Shown one piece after another: positions 1 through 8,552 of a DNA stretch of 36,505 bases. This DNA comes from an uncultured Lentisphaeria bacterium (GTDB lineage Bacteria; Verrucomicrobiota; Lentisphaeria; Victivallales; Victivallaceae), in assembly GCA_903863035.1 (NCBI GenBank), contig CAIPAT010000289.1:1-36505 (forward strand), written 5' to 3'. The notes under the pieces are model-generated. The model worked only from the letters and a program-made list of their open reading frames with translations. It did no database searches and was not told the origin of the DNA. Position numbers and translations under genes: made by a program. Numbering within the stretch: the first letter of the stretch is position 1; every line of letters starts with the position of its first letter.

Positions 1-67
1 CTGTCAAGTGATCAAATGGAATAATAGGGAGCCTGCGACCGGTTATGCCGGATTGAACACTTGACAG
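1..67. repeat. inverted repeat, imperfect 15-bp arms
   Basis: CTGTCAAGTG at 1-10 is the exact reverse complement of CACTTGACAG at 58-67, and the match continues inward with one mismatch for about five more bases. The right arm contains TTGACA, which can serve as the -35 box of a promoter for the kinase gene downstream. It could be an operator, the terminator of a gene left of the window, or the end of a repeat cut by the window edge. No second copy was seen in this window. Confidence 0.55.
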
Positions 68-89
68 AATGAAGGTTCTGCGGTATCTC
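61..89 (+). promoter_or_regulatory. candidate sigma70-type promoter for the tyrosine kinase operon
   Basis: A perfect TTGACA (61-66) is followed after 17 bases by TATCTC (84-89), a weak -10 box. This would give a leader of about 150 bases before the kinase start at 248. The -35 box lies inside the right arm of the inverted repeat at 1-67, so a protein binding that repeat could control it. The region 90-240 is AT-rich and holds other weak -10-like hexamers, so the assignment is tentative. Confidence 0.35.
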
Positions 90-247
90 TATTAAACGCT
101 ATTTCCGGCCATTAACCCACAAATTCTAGTGAAGACCCATAAAAAACATAAAATCTGTCGCTCTTTATGTCGACTATTAATTGATTTTACTGCGTTTTGA
201 AGTATTGTATTATTTATGTTAATTATGTATTAAATAAGGAGATTCCC

Positions 248-1726
248 ATGGAAGAGTTGAAGGTTGGCATAGATATGCAAAGCATTCTGCAGGCATTGAT
301 GAAATACTGTATCGCCATTTTTATATGCGCGATATTAGGCAGCTTAGCCGGCTGGAGTTTAAGTAAGTGGGTATTCAGTCCGGTTTATGAATCTTCAGTA
401 ATGATCTTTGCATGGGACGCAAATCAGAATATCAACCAAGTCAATTCAACAAGTGCAATGAAGTCTATTGAATTGGATCTGAACACCCGCCTGGTTAATG
501 ATTATAAAGAAATCATCTCCAGCCGTAAAGTGCAGGACGAAGTATCCAATTTGAAACAGCAGAAATTTACTAACGAAGCCAGGAAGAATAATATCAGCAC
601 TGATATACAGCGCAATACCCGGATGATAAAAATTGTCGCCTCCTCTTCCAATCCGGAGGTGGCCGTATTCGTAGCCAACACTACGGCGGAAGTGTTCATC
701 AAAGTTGTCAAGGAAATTATGAATCTAAAGAGCATTCAGATTATTGACGCCGCGGAGTTTCCTAAAAAACCGGTAAAACCCAACCCGCTGACCAATGCAA
801 TCATCGGTTTTATACTCGGTCTGGGCCTGGCACTGCTGGGAGCATCAATCAAAGAATTACTGGACTGGACTATAAAAATCGCTGAAGAGATTCCGGAACG
901 TCTTGGTAAAAACGTGATCGGCACCATTCCTGAAGCCAAGAATGGTGACAACTCGAAAAAAAGCAGACAGAAAACCAGACACGGCGTTGCAATCCGGACG
1001 TCACGTTTTTTCAGCAATGAAAAAAATAATCACGCCATAGTCGAGGCGTTCAAGATACTGCGTACTAATATTGAATTCATGATACCCGGCAAAAGCAAGT
1101 CCAGAATCGTCATGTTCACCAGCGCATTGCCCGGAGAAGGCAAATCAACCATCATTGCCAATCTGGCATCATCCTTGTGCGAATCAGGCAAGAAAGTACT
1201 CGTTCTGGACTGTGACTTGCGGAAGCCTTTTATGCACAAGTTTTTCTCGGTAGATAACTCTAAAGGTCTGGTTTCCATTATTGTCGGATCAGCGCTTTCC
1301 CAGGATATCATTCACCGGAATGTGCATGATAGCGGTCTTGACCTGATCAGCAGCGGGCCGATCCCGCCGAACCCGACTGAACTGATGATGACTGACAAGT
1401 TTAAGCTGCTGCTTGAGGAACTGTCGCAGAGTTACGATTACATTCTCATTGACGCGCCGCCGACTTTGAATATGGCGGACACCGCAATTATCGGTCATCT
1501 CGCCGACGCCACCATATTCATCATCACCGCCGGCAAGACCAGAATTGAAATCATCAAACGCTGCCTCCGTCAGCTTAGCCAGACTAATATCGAAGTCAAC
1601 GGAATTCTGCTTAACCGGTTTGACATCGAGTCGATAAAATATAATTACTATTATTATTATCACTATCATTACCACTATAATTATAAGTATGCCAGCTCGA
1701 CAGCTGAGCAAAGTAATGCCTCATAA
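248..1726 (+). CDS. Wzc/EpsC-type polysaccharide co-polymerase and bacterial tyrosine kinase
   Basis: 492 residues. An inner-membrane protein that would control polysaccharide chain length and export, with a cytoplasmic BY-kinase domain. TM1 is about residues 20-43, a short extracytoplasmic Wzz-like part follows, and TM2 is about 180-202. The kinase part shows EAFKILRTN (RTN oligomerisation motif), Walker A SALPGEGKST (about 290-300), Walker A' VLVLDCDLRKP (about 320) and Walker B ILIDAPP (about 400). The C-terminus carries a tyrosine cluster of 11 Tyr alternating with His (about 463-481), the usual autophosphorylation site. The start at 248 is preferred because AAGGAG sits at 236-241; an upstream ATG at 197 has no such site. 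The phosphatase gene begins 6 bases after the stop. No glycosyltransferases are visible, so the rest of any capsule or exopolysaccharide locus lies outside the window or elsewhere. Confidence 0.92.
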   Translation: MEELKVGIDMQSILQALMKYCIAIFICAILGSLAGWSLSKWVFSPVYESSVMIFAWDANQNINQVNSTSAMKSIELDLNTRLVNDYKEIISSRKVQDEVSNLKQQKFTNEARKNNISTDIQRNTRMIKIVASSSNPEVAVFVANTTAEVFIKVVKEIMNLKSIQIIDAAEFPKKPVKPNPLTNAIIGFILGLGLALLGASIKELLDWTIKIAEEIPERLGKNVIGTIPEAKNGDNSKKSRQKTRHGVAIRTSRFFSNEKNNHAIVEAFKILRTNIEFMIPGKSKSRIVMFTSALPGEGKSTIIANLASSLCESGKKVLVLDCDLRKPFMHKFFSVDNSKGLVSIIVGSALSQDIIHRNVHDSGLDLISSGPIPPNPTELMMTDKFKLLLEELSQSYDYILIDAPPTLNMADTAIIGHLADATIFIITAGKTRIEIIKRCLRQLSQTNIEVNGILLNRFDIESIKYNYYYYYHYHYHYNYKYASSTAEQSNAS

Positions 1727-1732
1727 TACGCC

Positions 1733-2470
1733 ATGATTGATATTCACTGCCATATCCTGCATGATATCGATGACGGCCCGCCTTCGCTGGAAAAGGCAAT
1801 TGAAATGTTGCGCGCCGCCAAGTCGGACGGCATTGACACAATTATAGCTACTCCTCATTTCAATTCGACTACCGTTCCTGTGATTTCTTTGCGCCGGAGC
1901 GAACTGTCCAGTCACGCACTGCAATGCGGCATAAAACTCTTAACCGGCTGTGAATACACGCTGTCCGACTTCAGCGCGGAGCTGGAAAAATCAATACTGG
2001 TGCTTGGGGAAACTTCTTTCGTACTGGTGGATCTAAATACCTGCTCAATTCCGCAATTTATGGAACAATTGGCATTTAAAGCAGGACTTAAAGGATTGCG
2101 CATCATTTTAGTGCATCCTGAAAAACTGCTTACCGCTAAAAGCCTGCCGGGAATGATTGAATTGCATCTTCACGGAGTCTTTTTTCAAGTCAACGCCGCC
2201 AGTATTAACGGCAAATCTGGACGTTTCCCGCAGATTATCGCAAAAAAAATGATTGCCGCCGGAATCTGCGATTACATCGCTTCCGATGCGCACAATATGA
2301 AAAACCGTCATTTCGAGATGAAACAGGCAAAATCGTGTGTGACCACTTTGTTCGGAAACGATGCTGCAGAAACGATCTTTGAACTAAACCCGCAATTACT
2401 GCTCCAGAATAAAGAACCTGAATCAATTGCATTCAAGCGTAAAAGTTTATTCTCCAGTTTATGGGCATAA
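1733..2470 (+). CDS. CpsB/YwqE-family tyrosine-protein phosphatase (PHP fold)
   Basis: 245 residues, the usual size for the CpsB/Wzb-like PHP phosphatases that dephosphorylate BY-kinases. Metal-binding motifs of the PHP fold are visible: DIHCHILHDIDDG at the N-terminus, IATPHF (about residue 40), LVHPEK (about 125) and SDAHN (about 182). It starts 6 bases after the kinase stop with only a poor ribosome site, so translation is probably coupled to the kinase. Together they form a kinase/phosphatase pair that cycles phosphorylation of the Tyr tail. The family is secure; the substrate is inferred from the neighbour. Confidence 0.9.
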   Translation: MIDIHCHILHDIDDGPPSLEKAIEMLRAAKSDGIDTIIATPHFNSTTVPVISLRRSELSSHALQCGIKLLTGCEYTLSDFSAELEKSILVLGETSFVLVDLNTCSIPQFMEQLAFKAGLKGLRIILVHPEKLLTAKSLPGMIELHLHGVFFQVNAASINGKSGRFPQIIAKKMIAAGICDYIASDAHNMKNRHFEMKQAKSCVTTLFGNDAAETIFELNPQLLLQNKEPESIAFKRKSLFSSLWA

Positions 2471-2494
2471 TTTCTGCTAATCCATCCCGCCGCA

Positions 2495-3583
2495 CTACAG
2501 CAACAGCATTCGCTGCCGTCTGTCTAAAGCAATAACTTCAGAGAACTTGCCGAATTCAGGATGAAGATTGCGGTTTCTGCCGCACCCGAGTTCCAGCCCT
2601 TCTCCCGGCTGATTATGACTGTCACCGCCATTGGTTGCCAGTAACGGCACCGCATACGGGTGCTCAGTATTATAGCGGATGCGCATCATCTCAAAAAGCT
2701 CTGTCTGCCGCATCCCGGTTTCCGGACAAATACCATTGCGCCAGCCGTCAACCTCAATGCACTGCATTCCAGCCGCGGCCAAATCACAGATAACCTGATA
2801 AAGCGAACCATTGCCAAGCCCCTCCTTATTACGCAACTCAGTAGGATGCGCCAGGCCTGGCAACCCGCCCCACTGCCTGATCCGCTGTACAAATGCCTCC
2901 GGTGAAAGATTCATATCTATCTTCAGCGGCAGATTCAGATATTCGTCCCGCGTGGTATATCTGGCTTGAAAATCCTTGACATCAGCGGCAATTCCAGCGA
3001 CAGCCAGCTCACGGCCATATTTCTGCCACATCACAACGCTGATATCGCCCTTGGTTGATATTCCATTCCGCAAATACCTGGCTATATCCTCATCCAATAT
3101 TTCTGCATGAAATCCCAGCCTCGAGAAACAGTCCGGAATCCTCGCCAGCATGCCATTCAGCTGGATCTGCTTTGCTTCACGGATCGGTTCAACGACATCA
3201 GCAAAAACTCCCAAGCCGGATAACTTGAGAAAATGTTCAACATTGGGGAAGAATCCCAGAATTTCAATTCCCGGACGGTCTGTATAGAATTCCACAGCCG
3301 GCACTACCCTCACACCGAATATTTTGCCGGCTTCAATTGCTTCACCTTGACCGTCAAAAACATCATGATCGGAAATTGCCAGCGCCCGCATGCAACGGCG
3401 GAACGCCTCAAATACAAGCATTGACGGGGAATTATAGCCGTCAGAATAAAATGAGTGACTATGAAGATCCGCCTCGCATACCGCCGACATGTCCGGCGTG
3501 TATGCTGCGGCAAGCCGTTTGGCCGCCTGAAGACGGGTTTCAGCATTTACTCTGAAATCATTTATAAGATTAAGGTCATTCAT
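2495..3583 (-). CDS. PHP-domain phosphoesterase-like protein
   Basis: 362 residues from the ATG at 3583, chosen because AGGA lies 6 bases upstream; an in-frame TTG at 3631 is a weaker alternative. The PHP signature is clear: EADLHSHSFYSDG (about residues 42-54), AISDHDVFDG (about 75), a conserved Glu in PAVEFYTDRPG (about 100), a later GLAHPTELRNKEG and LATNGGDSHN near the C-terminus. These match the trinuclear metal site of PHP phosphoesterases of the YciV/RnaseAM-like type. The substrate cannot be told from sequence. The gene is convergent with cpsB, 24 bases away. The frame stays open and looks coding-like for roughly 55 codons upstream of the chosen start, which may mean a missed start or a remnant. 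Confidence 0.82.
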   Translation of the reverse strand: MNDLNLINDFRVNAETRLQAAKRLAAAYTPDMSAVCEADLHSHSFYSDGYNSPSMLVFEAFRRCMRALAISDHDVFDGQGEAIEAGKIFGVRVVPAVEFYTDRPGIEILGFFPNVEHFLKLSGLGVFADVVEPIREAKQIQLNGMLARIPDCFSRLGFHAEILDEDIARYLRNGISTKGDISVVMWQKYGRELAVAGIAADVKDFQARYTTRDEYLNLPLKIDMNLSPEAFVQRIRQWGGLPGLAHPTELRNKEGLGNGSLYQVICDLAAAGMQCIEVDGWRNGICPETGMRQTELFEMMRIRYNTEHPYAVPLLATNGGDSHNQPGEGLELGCGRNRNLHPEFGKFSEVIALDRRQRMLLL

Positions 3584-3939
3584 AACAATCCTGCTTTTTA
3601 TGCTGCAAGCGAATAATTTATCATTAGACAAAAATTCGTCCAGGATAATCTCGTCCTGTTTGAAGGACTGTCCTTCATAGTCGCAGTAGAATATATCATC
3701 AATGTTTACTGTCTGGTAGATGAAATATTGAAAAAATCATAAAAAACAGCATCCCGCAACAAGGATAACGCTACTCATCAAAGACAAGAAGCTGAATTCA
3801 CAAAACACAGAAGGCCAAAAAACTGTAAACTTTCAGTTTAGGCAGGTTCACTATGCTGGACAAACCGCGGTTTTCATCTATATTCTGCGATGGTCGTTAT
3901 TCCGCAACAATTTTGCGCTGAACAAACAGAAAGAATTTC
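3584..3939. other. intergenic region between divergent genes
   Basis: About 356 bases between the PHP gene (minus) and the CPBP gene (plus). The part next to the PHP gene is an open minus-strand frame without a clear start. Two small hairpins are visible: AAACTG/CAGTTT around 3820-3839 and CGCAA/TTGCG at 3903-3917. No RNA gene or convincing promoter box pair was found, although both genes must start here. Confidence 0.4.
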
Positions 3940-4698
3940 ATGCTGGACATTTACAATAATAAGTTTACGAAGGACGAAAAGTATTTAAACCGCGGATTTA
4001 TTGCGGGAATATCGTTGCTTTTTCTATTTTATCTGTTCATTCCGGTACTGCTGTCCAGCAGTCACCGGCTGATTGCCGGGCTTAACGAAATGCCGAAATC
4101 GCTGATGATCCTGATCATATGCTTTCCGCCGCCGCTGCTGTCACTGGCAATTATGATGATAATCTTCAAATATACCGACCGGCGGAAATCTCTGTTTGAA
4201 AAACTCGGGTTAAATAACTGGCGACTAAGCAATTTCTGGATTTGCGTGGCGGTTTGTGTGTTAATGCTTGGAGTCTCGGCGTTTACTACAATTAATTTCA
4301 AAAAGATCCTGGATTTTTTCGACATCCCCTGCAGACAGCCTGCATTTCTGACGCTTGCGCTGAGTTGTGATACCACTGGTTTCATTCTCCTTGCCATCGC
4401 AGCGGTAATTATCGCGCCGATATCAGAGGAAATATTGTTCCGGCGAGTGATTTACGGCTTTATCGCTGCGCGGGTAGGAATCGCCGGTTCCATCGTTTTA
4501 ACCTCGCTGCTTTTCGCCATGATCCATGATTCGTATGCGCAATTCCCGGCACTTTTTCTACTGGGGGTGGCGTTTCAATTGACCTATCTGCATTTTCATT
4601 CCCTATATCCGGCGATTTTGCTCCATTTTTTAAACAACGCGGCGGCAGTCTGCGCAATCCTGATAGTGCGTATTTTCAACATCCCGCTGCTTCAGTAG
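3940..4698 (+). CDS. CPBP-family intramembrane metalloprotease
   Basis: 252 residues with about seven hydrophobic segments. The CPBP (CAAX protease/bacteriocin-processing, Abi) signature is complete: an EE pair in ISEEILFRRVIYG (about residues 164-176), a His in FAMIHDSYAQFPALFLLG (about 190-207) and a final His in LLHFLNNAAA (about 228-237). These residues form the membrane-embedded catalytic site in the family. Targets vary between systems (prenylated peptides, bacteriocin immunity, anti-sigma factors) and none is suggested by the neighbours. The ribosome site is weak (AGAAAGA). It appears to be a single-gene unit. Confidence 0.85.
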   Translation: MLDIYNNKFTKDEKYLNRGFIAGISLLFLFYLFIPVLLSSSHRLIAGLNEMPKSLMILIICFPPPLLSLAIMMIIFKYTDRRKSLFEKLGLNNWRLSNFWICVAVCVLMLGVSAFTTINFKKILDFFDIPCRQPAFLTLALSCDTTGFILLAIAAVIIAPISEEILFRRVIYGFIAARVGIAGSIVLTSLLFAMIHDSYAQFPALFLLGVAFQLTYLHFHSLYPAILLHFLNNAAAVCAILIVRIFNIPLLQ

Positions 4699-4709
4699 TA
4701 AAAGTTTTA

Positions 4710-4739
4710 TTGGACAGCAAGCTTAATGACAATTATATT
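4710..4739 (+). promoter_or_regulatory. candidate promoter for the secreted Lys/Ala-rich protein
   Basis: TTGGAC (4710-4715) and TATATT (4734-4739) are separated by 18 bases, within the 81-base gap between the CPBP gene stop and the next start at 4779. The boxes are recognisable but not ideal. Confidence 0.35.
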
Positions 4740-4778
4740 GTATGATATAGTTCCCAAAGCAAAACATTGGAGCCGGAA

Positions 4779-5915
4779 ATGAAAATTCAAGTATTAGCAA
4801 TGATTGCCTGTCTGTTGGTTTTCATTCAATTCACACATGCTGAAACAAAAATTGATGCCGACCAGACAAAGTTGAAAGATGCCACGGCGCTGACTCCCGA
4901 GCAGAAAGTCAAAGAAGATTTAAAATTAGCAAAAGAACAGAAACTGAAAGAGGCTGCCGCCAAAGCCAAAGAAGAAGCAAAGTCAGTTAAAGAACAGAAA
5001 GTCATGGACACAGCAGCGCCGGCAACCAGTCCTCCGCAAAAAACCGCAGTCCCCGCCGCGGCGACAAAAGACAAATCCACCGTTAAAAACCAGAAAACCA
5101 AAGACAAAACCGCAACGAATGATAAGACAAAAAATAATACGGCAGCAACAACGAATACGGCAGTGAAAAACAATGAGATCGACCCGGCTATTCAGGCGTT
5201 GATTGATCAACAAATAAAAGAGAAGAACATCAGAAAAAATTACAAAACAACCTATTCATCCAATGGCAAAGATTTGATTGTAACCTATCAGAATGATCAA
5301 GGCAGTAAGTATTCCCCGTCTAAAACGAAACTTTATCCTAAAAACACCCAATCGATCGATGGAGTGCAAGCGACTTCTGCCGGCTATAGTGAATCTCAGA
5401 CCAGGGAATCGGCGGAACAGCTAAAACAGAAGAAAATGTACGTGAATGATAAAAAAATGATTGCCGGACTGAAAGGCAATTTTAACGATGAATGGAAAGT
5501 TGATGCGCTGGATACGCTGAAAACTACACGCGTTTTTTTGGAAAAGCTTAAAGATGCCGGTTTCCAGTATAAGGATATTACGGCAATCACCGCCAATGCC
5601 GATGAAAAAGCTTTCTGGAAGGGGAAAAGTTCAAATTCAGGCGAAATATCCATTTCTCCGGACAGTGATCCAGGGCTGATCGCCAATATGATGGGTTTAG
5701 GTTTTTACGAAAAGCTCCGGGATAAAGGTTATAAAGCACAGTCAGGACAGGATATGGCGGAAGTCATCCGCTATTTTACCGAAGCCCGTATGGGAAACAG
5801 CAAGTGGGAGCCCGCGGAAAATGCCGCAGTCATCTTAAAAAGCTGCACTTACAGTGAAGAAAAATTCATCGCGATGCTGAAAAATGGTGAAATGAAGAAA
5901 CTACTGAATAAGTAA
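4779..5915 (+). CDS. secreted Lys/Ala-rich protein of unknown function
   Basis: 378 residues. The start at 4779 is chosen because GGAG lies 6 bases upstream; the in-frame TTG at 4767 overlaps that site. A clear signal peptide (MKIQVLAMIACLLVFIQF, then THA/ET) predicts export. Residues about 25-135 are low-complexity and rich in Lys, Ala, Thr and Pro, with repeated KEQK and AKEEAK motifs, like a coiled-coil or cell-wall-spanning linker. From about residue 140 the protein becomes more ordered, with a C-terminal half (about 208-378) that looks globular and helical and contains several aromatic residues and one Cys. I do not recognise a family. Confidence 0.7.
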   Translation: MKIQVLAMIACLLVFIQFTHAETKIDADQTKLKDATALTPEQKVKEDLKLAKEQKLKEAAAKAKEEAKSVKEQKVMDTAAPATSPPQKTAVPAAATKDKSTVKNQKTKDKTATNDKTKNNTAATTNTAVKNNEIDPAIQALIDQQIKEKNIRKNYKTTYSSNGKDLIVTYQNDQGSKYSPSKTKLYPKNTQSIDGVQATSAGYSESQTRESAEQLKQKKMYVNDKKMIAGLKGNFNDEWKVDALDTLKTTRVFLEKLKDAGFQYKDITAITANADEKAFWKGKSSNSGEISISPDSDPGLIANMMGLGFYEKLRDKGYKAQSGQDMAEVIRYFTEARMGNSKWEPAENAAVILKSCTYSEEKFIAMLKNGEMKKLLNK

Positions 5916-5951
5916 AGAAGTCAATTGCCACGCACGACTGCAGTGTAGAAA

Positions 5952-6650
5952 TTATTTCTTCATTTTAGGAGCAACAGCGCTGAAAAGCAGGGATGGTTTT
6001 TCCTTAATGGCGACAGAATAAAAATTGCTCTGACCGTGGCATCCCCATATTCCGATTTTTGTATTTGCGGTGAATTCTTTCGGGAAATAAAGCACAACCG
6101 TATCTGAATCATCAACCTTTATGGCGAATGCCTTTTTATTATACCGACAGATGATTTTATGTTTTTGAAACATGGGCTGCCACCGGGAAATGCGCACCAG
6201 ATGGGTATATTGGGTGCTTTTCAAGACAGAATCAGCCTCGGCGCACCACACGGCAATCGTATAATCCGCAACAAAAATACAATATGTTTTCAATAAAATG
6301 CCGTCGCCGGAAATTGCAGGCGAAATAAAGATTCCGGGATGGCCTTTGCCTGATTCGAAAACCACTTCGAATTCCGCCTCATTGCGGCCGGTGTCATATA
6401 CCATCAGACAGTTATCATCGCCGAGCTTGACATCTTCCGTTGTGCAGTCAAAACTTATGCATTCCGGCTTCTGGACAAATTCAAAATCTTTTATTTTTTC
6501 TACAGGTTTTACCGGATAACATTTAACTGTCTGCCATTTGGATTTGTCCCATCCGCCTCCGGCAAAATCTATCATGACATCGGCGGCCTTTAGGGTTACA
6601 GATGCAATACATAAAATAACAACGGCTGCTGACATTCGCATAAAACTCAT
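5952..6650 (-). CDS. secreted protein, possible concanavalin-like beta-sandwich
   Basis: 232 residues from the ATG at 6650, which has GGAGG 5 bases upstream; an ATG three bases earlier is too close to that site. A signal peptide is present (SAAVVILCIASVTLKA, then AD). The mature part is rich in beta-strand-like segments and aromatic residues, with phrases such as VRISRWQPMFQKHKIICRYN and TNTKIGIWGCHGQSNFYSVAI. These are reminiscent of the LamG/DUF1080-type jelly rolls common in polysaccharide-degrading bacteria. The fold guess is an inference and no catalytic residues are identifiable. It is convergent with the preceding secreted-protein gene. Confidence 0.65.
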   Translation of the reverse strand: MSFMRMSAAVVILCIASVTLKAADVMIDFAGGGWDKSKWQTVKCYPVKPVEKIKDFEFVQKPECISFDCTTEDVKLGDDNCLMVYDTGRNEAEFEVVFESGKGHPGIFISPAISGDGILLKTYCIFVADYTIAVWCAEADSVLKSTQYTHLVRISRWQPMFQKHKIICRYNKKAFAIKVDDSDTVVLYFPKEFTANTKIGIWGCHGQSNFYSVAIKEKPSLLFSAVAPKMKK

Positions 6651-6826
6651 CATTTCCTCCGCTTCAATCAGTTTTAAAATGCAATTCCTTTAATATACAG
6701 CACGATTCCATGATTTCAGCTTACAAGACTGGAATATTCGTAAAAACTACGCTGTAATTCTGGAAAAAAGGCTATGACGGATATATATTCTGAACATAAT
6801 TTATATTAAACAATAAAGGATTGAGA

Positions 6827-8083
6827 ATGGCTGAATATAACAAAATCAAAGTTCCGCAGGGAGATAAAATCACCCTTGGCGCCAACGGTAAACTGAACGT
6901 TCCCGACAATCCGGTTATCGCCTATATTGAAGGGGATGGCATCGGCGGCGACATTACCCGGGCCAGCATGATGATCTGGAACAGCGCAATCAAAAAAGCT
7001 TACGGAGACAAACGCAAAGTTTCCTGGATGGAAATATATGCTGGCGAAAAAGCCAACGCCGTTTACGAGCAAACGGTCTGGCTGCCGGACGAAACCGTCG
7101 CCGCGATTTCCGAATATCTGATTGCGATCAAAGGCCCGCTGACCACTCCGGTCGGCGGCGGCATTCGTTCACTGAACGTAGCGCTGCGTCAGATGCTGGA
7201 TCTCTATGTGTGCCTCCGTCCGGTACAGTATTTCAAGGGGGTTCCGTCTCCTGTCAAAAACCCTGAAAACACCGACATGGTGATTTTTCGCGAAAACACT
7301 GAAGACATTTACGCGGGAATCGAATGGAACGCGGGAACCCCGGAAGCCAAAAAAATCATTGAGTTTCTGCAAAAGGAAATGGGCGTCAAAAAAATCCGTT
7401 TCCCGGAATCATCCAGCATCGGCATCAAGCCGATCTCGCAGGAAGGCACCGAACGCCTCGTCCGCGCGGCGATGCAATACGCTATTGAGCATAAGCGCCG
7501 CAACGTCACGCTGGTGCACAAAGGCAACATCATGAAATTTACCGAAGGCGGCTTCAAGAACTGGGGCTATGATCTGGTCCGCAAGGAATTCGCCGACAAG
7601 GCAGTATGCTGGGCGGATTGTGACGGCAAGCCGCCGGAAGGCAAACTGCTGGTCAAAGACTGCATCTGCGACGCATTTCTCCAGCAGATACTCACCCGTC
7701 CGGAAGATTATGACGTGATTGCCACGATGAACCTCAACGGCGACTATGTTTCCGATGCGCTGGCTGCATGTGTCGGCGGTATCGGTATCGCGCCGGGGGC
7801 GAACATCAATTATGTTTCAGGTCACGCGCTGTTCGAGGCCACCCACGGCACCGCGCCGAAATACGCCGGGCTGGACAAGGTTAACCCCTGTTCGCTGGCG
7901 CTTTCCGGCGAAATGATGTTCCGCTACCTCGGCTGGGAAGAAGCGGCAGACTTGATCATCCGCGGCATCGAAAATGCCATCAGCAAAAAAATTGTAACTT
8001 ACGACTTCGCCAGACTGATGGATAACGCCACCGAAGTTTCATGTTCTAAATTTGCCCAGGCCGTGGTTGACAATATGAAATGA
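6827..8083 (+). CDS. icd: NADP-dependent isocitrate dehydrogenase
   Basis: 418 residues, nearly the same length as the E. coli enzyme (416). It converts isocitrate to 2-oxoglutarate with NADP+ in the TCA cycle. The substrate loop [13 protein letters not shown] carries the serine that AceK phosphorylates in E. coli (here about residue 115). [27 protein letters not shown] and [19 protein letters not shown] are conserved catalytic/metal stretches. [20 protein letters not shown] contains the Lys-Tyr pair associated with NADP preference. The start at 6827 has AAAGGA 6 bases upstream; an in-frame TTG at 6821 is an artefact. It probably leads a short unit with the next two genes. Confidence 0.96.
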   Translation: MAEYNKIKVPQGDKITLGANGKLNVPDNPVIAYIEGDGIGGDITRASMMIWNSAIKKAYGDKRKVSWMEIYAGEKANAVYEQTVWLPDETVAAISEYLIAIKGPLTTPVGGGIRSLNVALRQMLDLYVCLRPVQYFKGVPSPVKNPENTDMVIFRENTEDIYAGIEWNAGTPEAKKIIEFLQKEMGVKKIRFPESSSIGIKPISQEGTERLVRAAMQYAIEHKRRNVTLVHKGNIMKFTEGGFKNWGYDLVRKEFADKAVCWADCDGKPPEGKLLVKDCICDAFLQQILTRPEDYDVIATMNLNGDYVSDALAACVGGIGIAPGANINYVSGHALFEATHGTAPKYAGLDKVNPCSLALSGEMMFRYLGWEEAADLIIRGIENAISKKIVTYDFARLMDNATEVSCSKFAQAVVDNMK

Positions 8084-8101
8084 GTTTGCCGGGAGCGGAT
8101 A

Positions 8102-8521
8102 ATGACCAATTTCAGCGATGTTGAAATACGCATAATTACTTCCGCCGACACGGCGGCAGTTGTCCGCTTGTACAAATCCGCCGGGTGGTGGGAAGATCAT
8201 TATGTTGCGGAAGCATTTATTCCCGGTATGGTAAAACATTCCACCTGTTTTGCCGGAGCATTTGCCGGCGGCGGCATGATCGGAATGGGACGCGCGGTGT
8301 CGGACAATGTCAGCGATGCCTATATTCAGGACATCGTGGTACTGGACGAATACCGCAGGCGGGGCATAGGCGGCGAAATCGTCAAAGTGCTGATTCGCGA
8401 ATTGAAAGCGAAAGGCATAGACTGGATCGGCCTGATCGGCGAACCCGGCACGGAAAAATTTTACGAACGTCTTGGTTTCGAGACGCTTAAGGGTTTTGTC
8501 CCGATGAAACTTAGAGCATAA
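8102..8521 (+). CDS. GNAT-family N-acetyltransferase
   Basis: 139 residues, a typical single GNAT domain. Motif A, the acetyl-CoA pyrophosphate loop, is RRRGIGGEIVK at about residues 86-96, preceded by the strand YIQDIVVLDEY. Near the C-terminus EKFYERLGFE is the common GNAT motif B ending. The acceptor substrate is not predictable. A GGAG 6 bases upstream supports the start, and the gene begins 18 bases after icd, so the two are probably cotranscribed. Confidence 0.88.
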   Translation: MTNFSDVEIRIITSADTAAVVRLYKSAGWWEDHYVAEAFIPGMVKHSTCFAGAFAGGGMIGMGRAVSDNVSDAYIQDIVVLDEYRRRGIGGEIVKVLIRELKAKGIDWIGLIGEPGTEKFYERLGFETLKGFVPMKLRA

Positions 8522-8552
8522 ATTTGAAATACTTGATAAGGAGCATGATTGA

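Noticed and set aside
1289..1711. 140-residue minus-strand frame opposite the kinase gene
   Set aside because: It is antisense to the well-supported kinase domain, and its N-terminal hydrophobic run is the complement of the Tyr/His tail codons.
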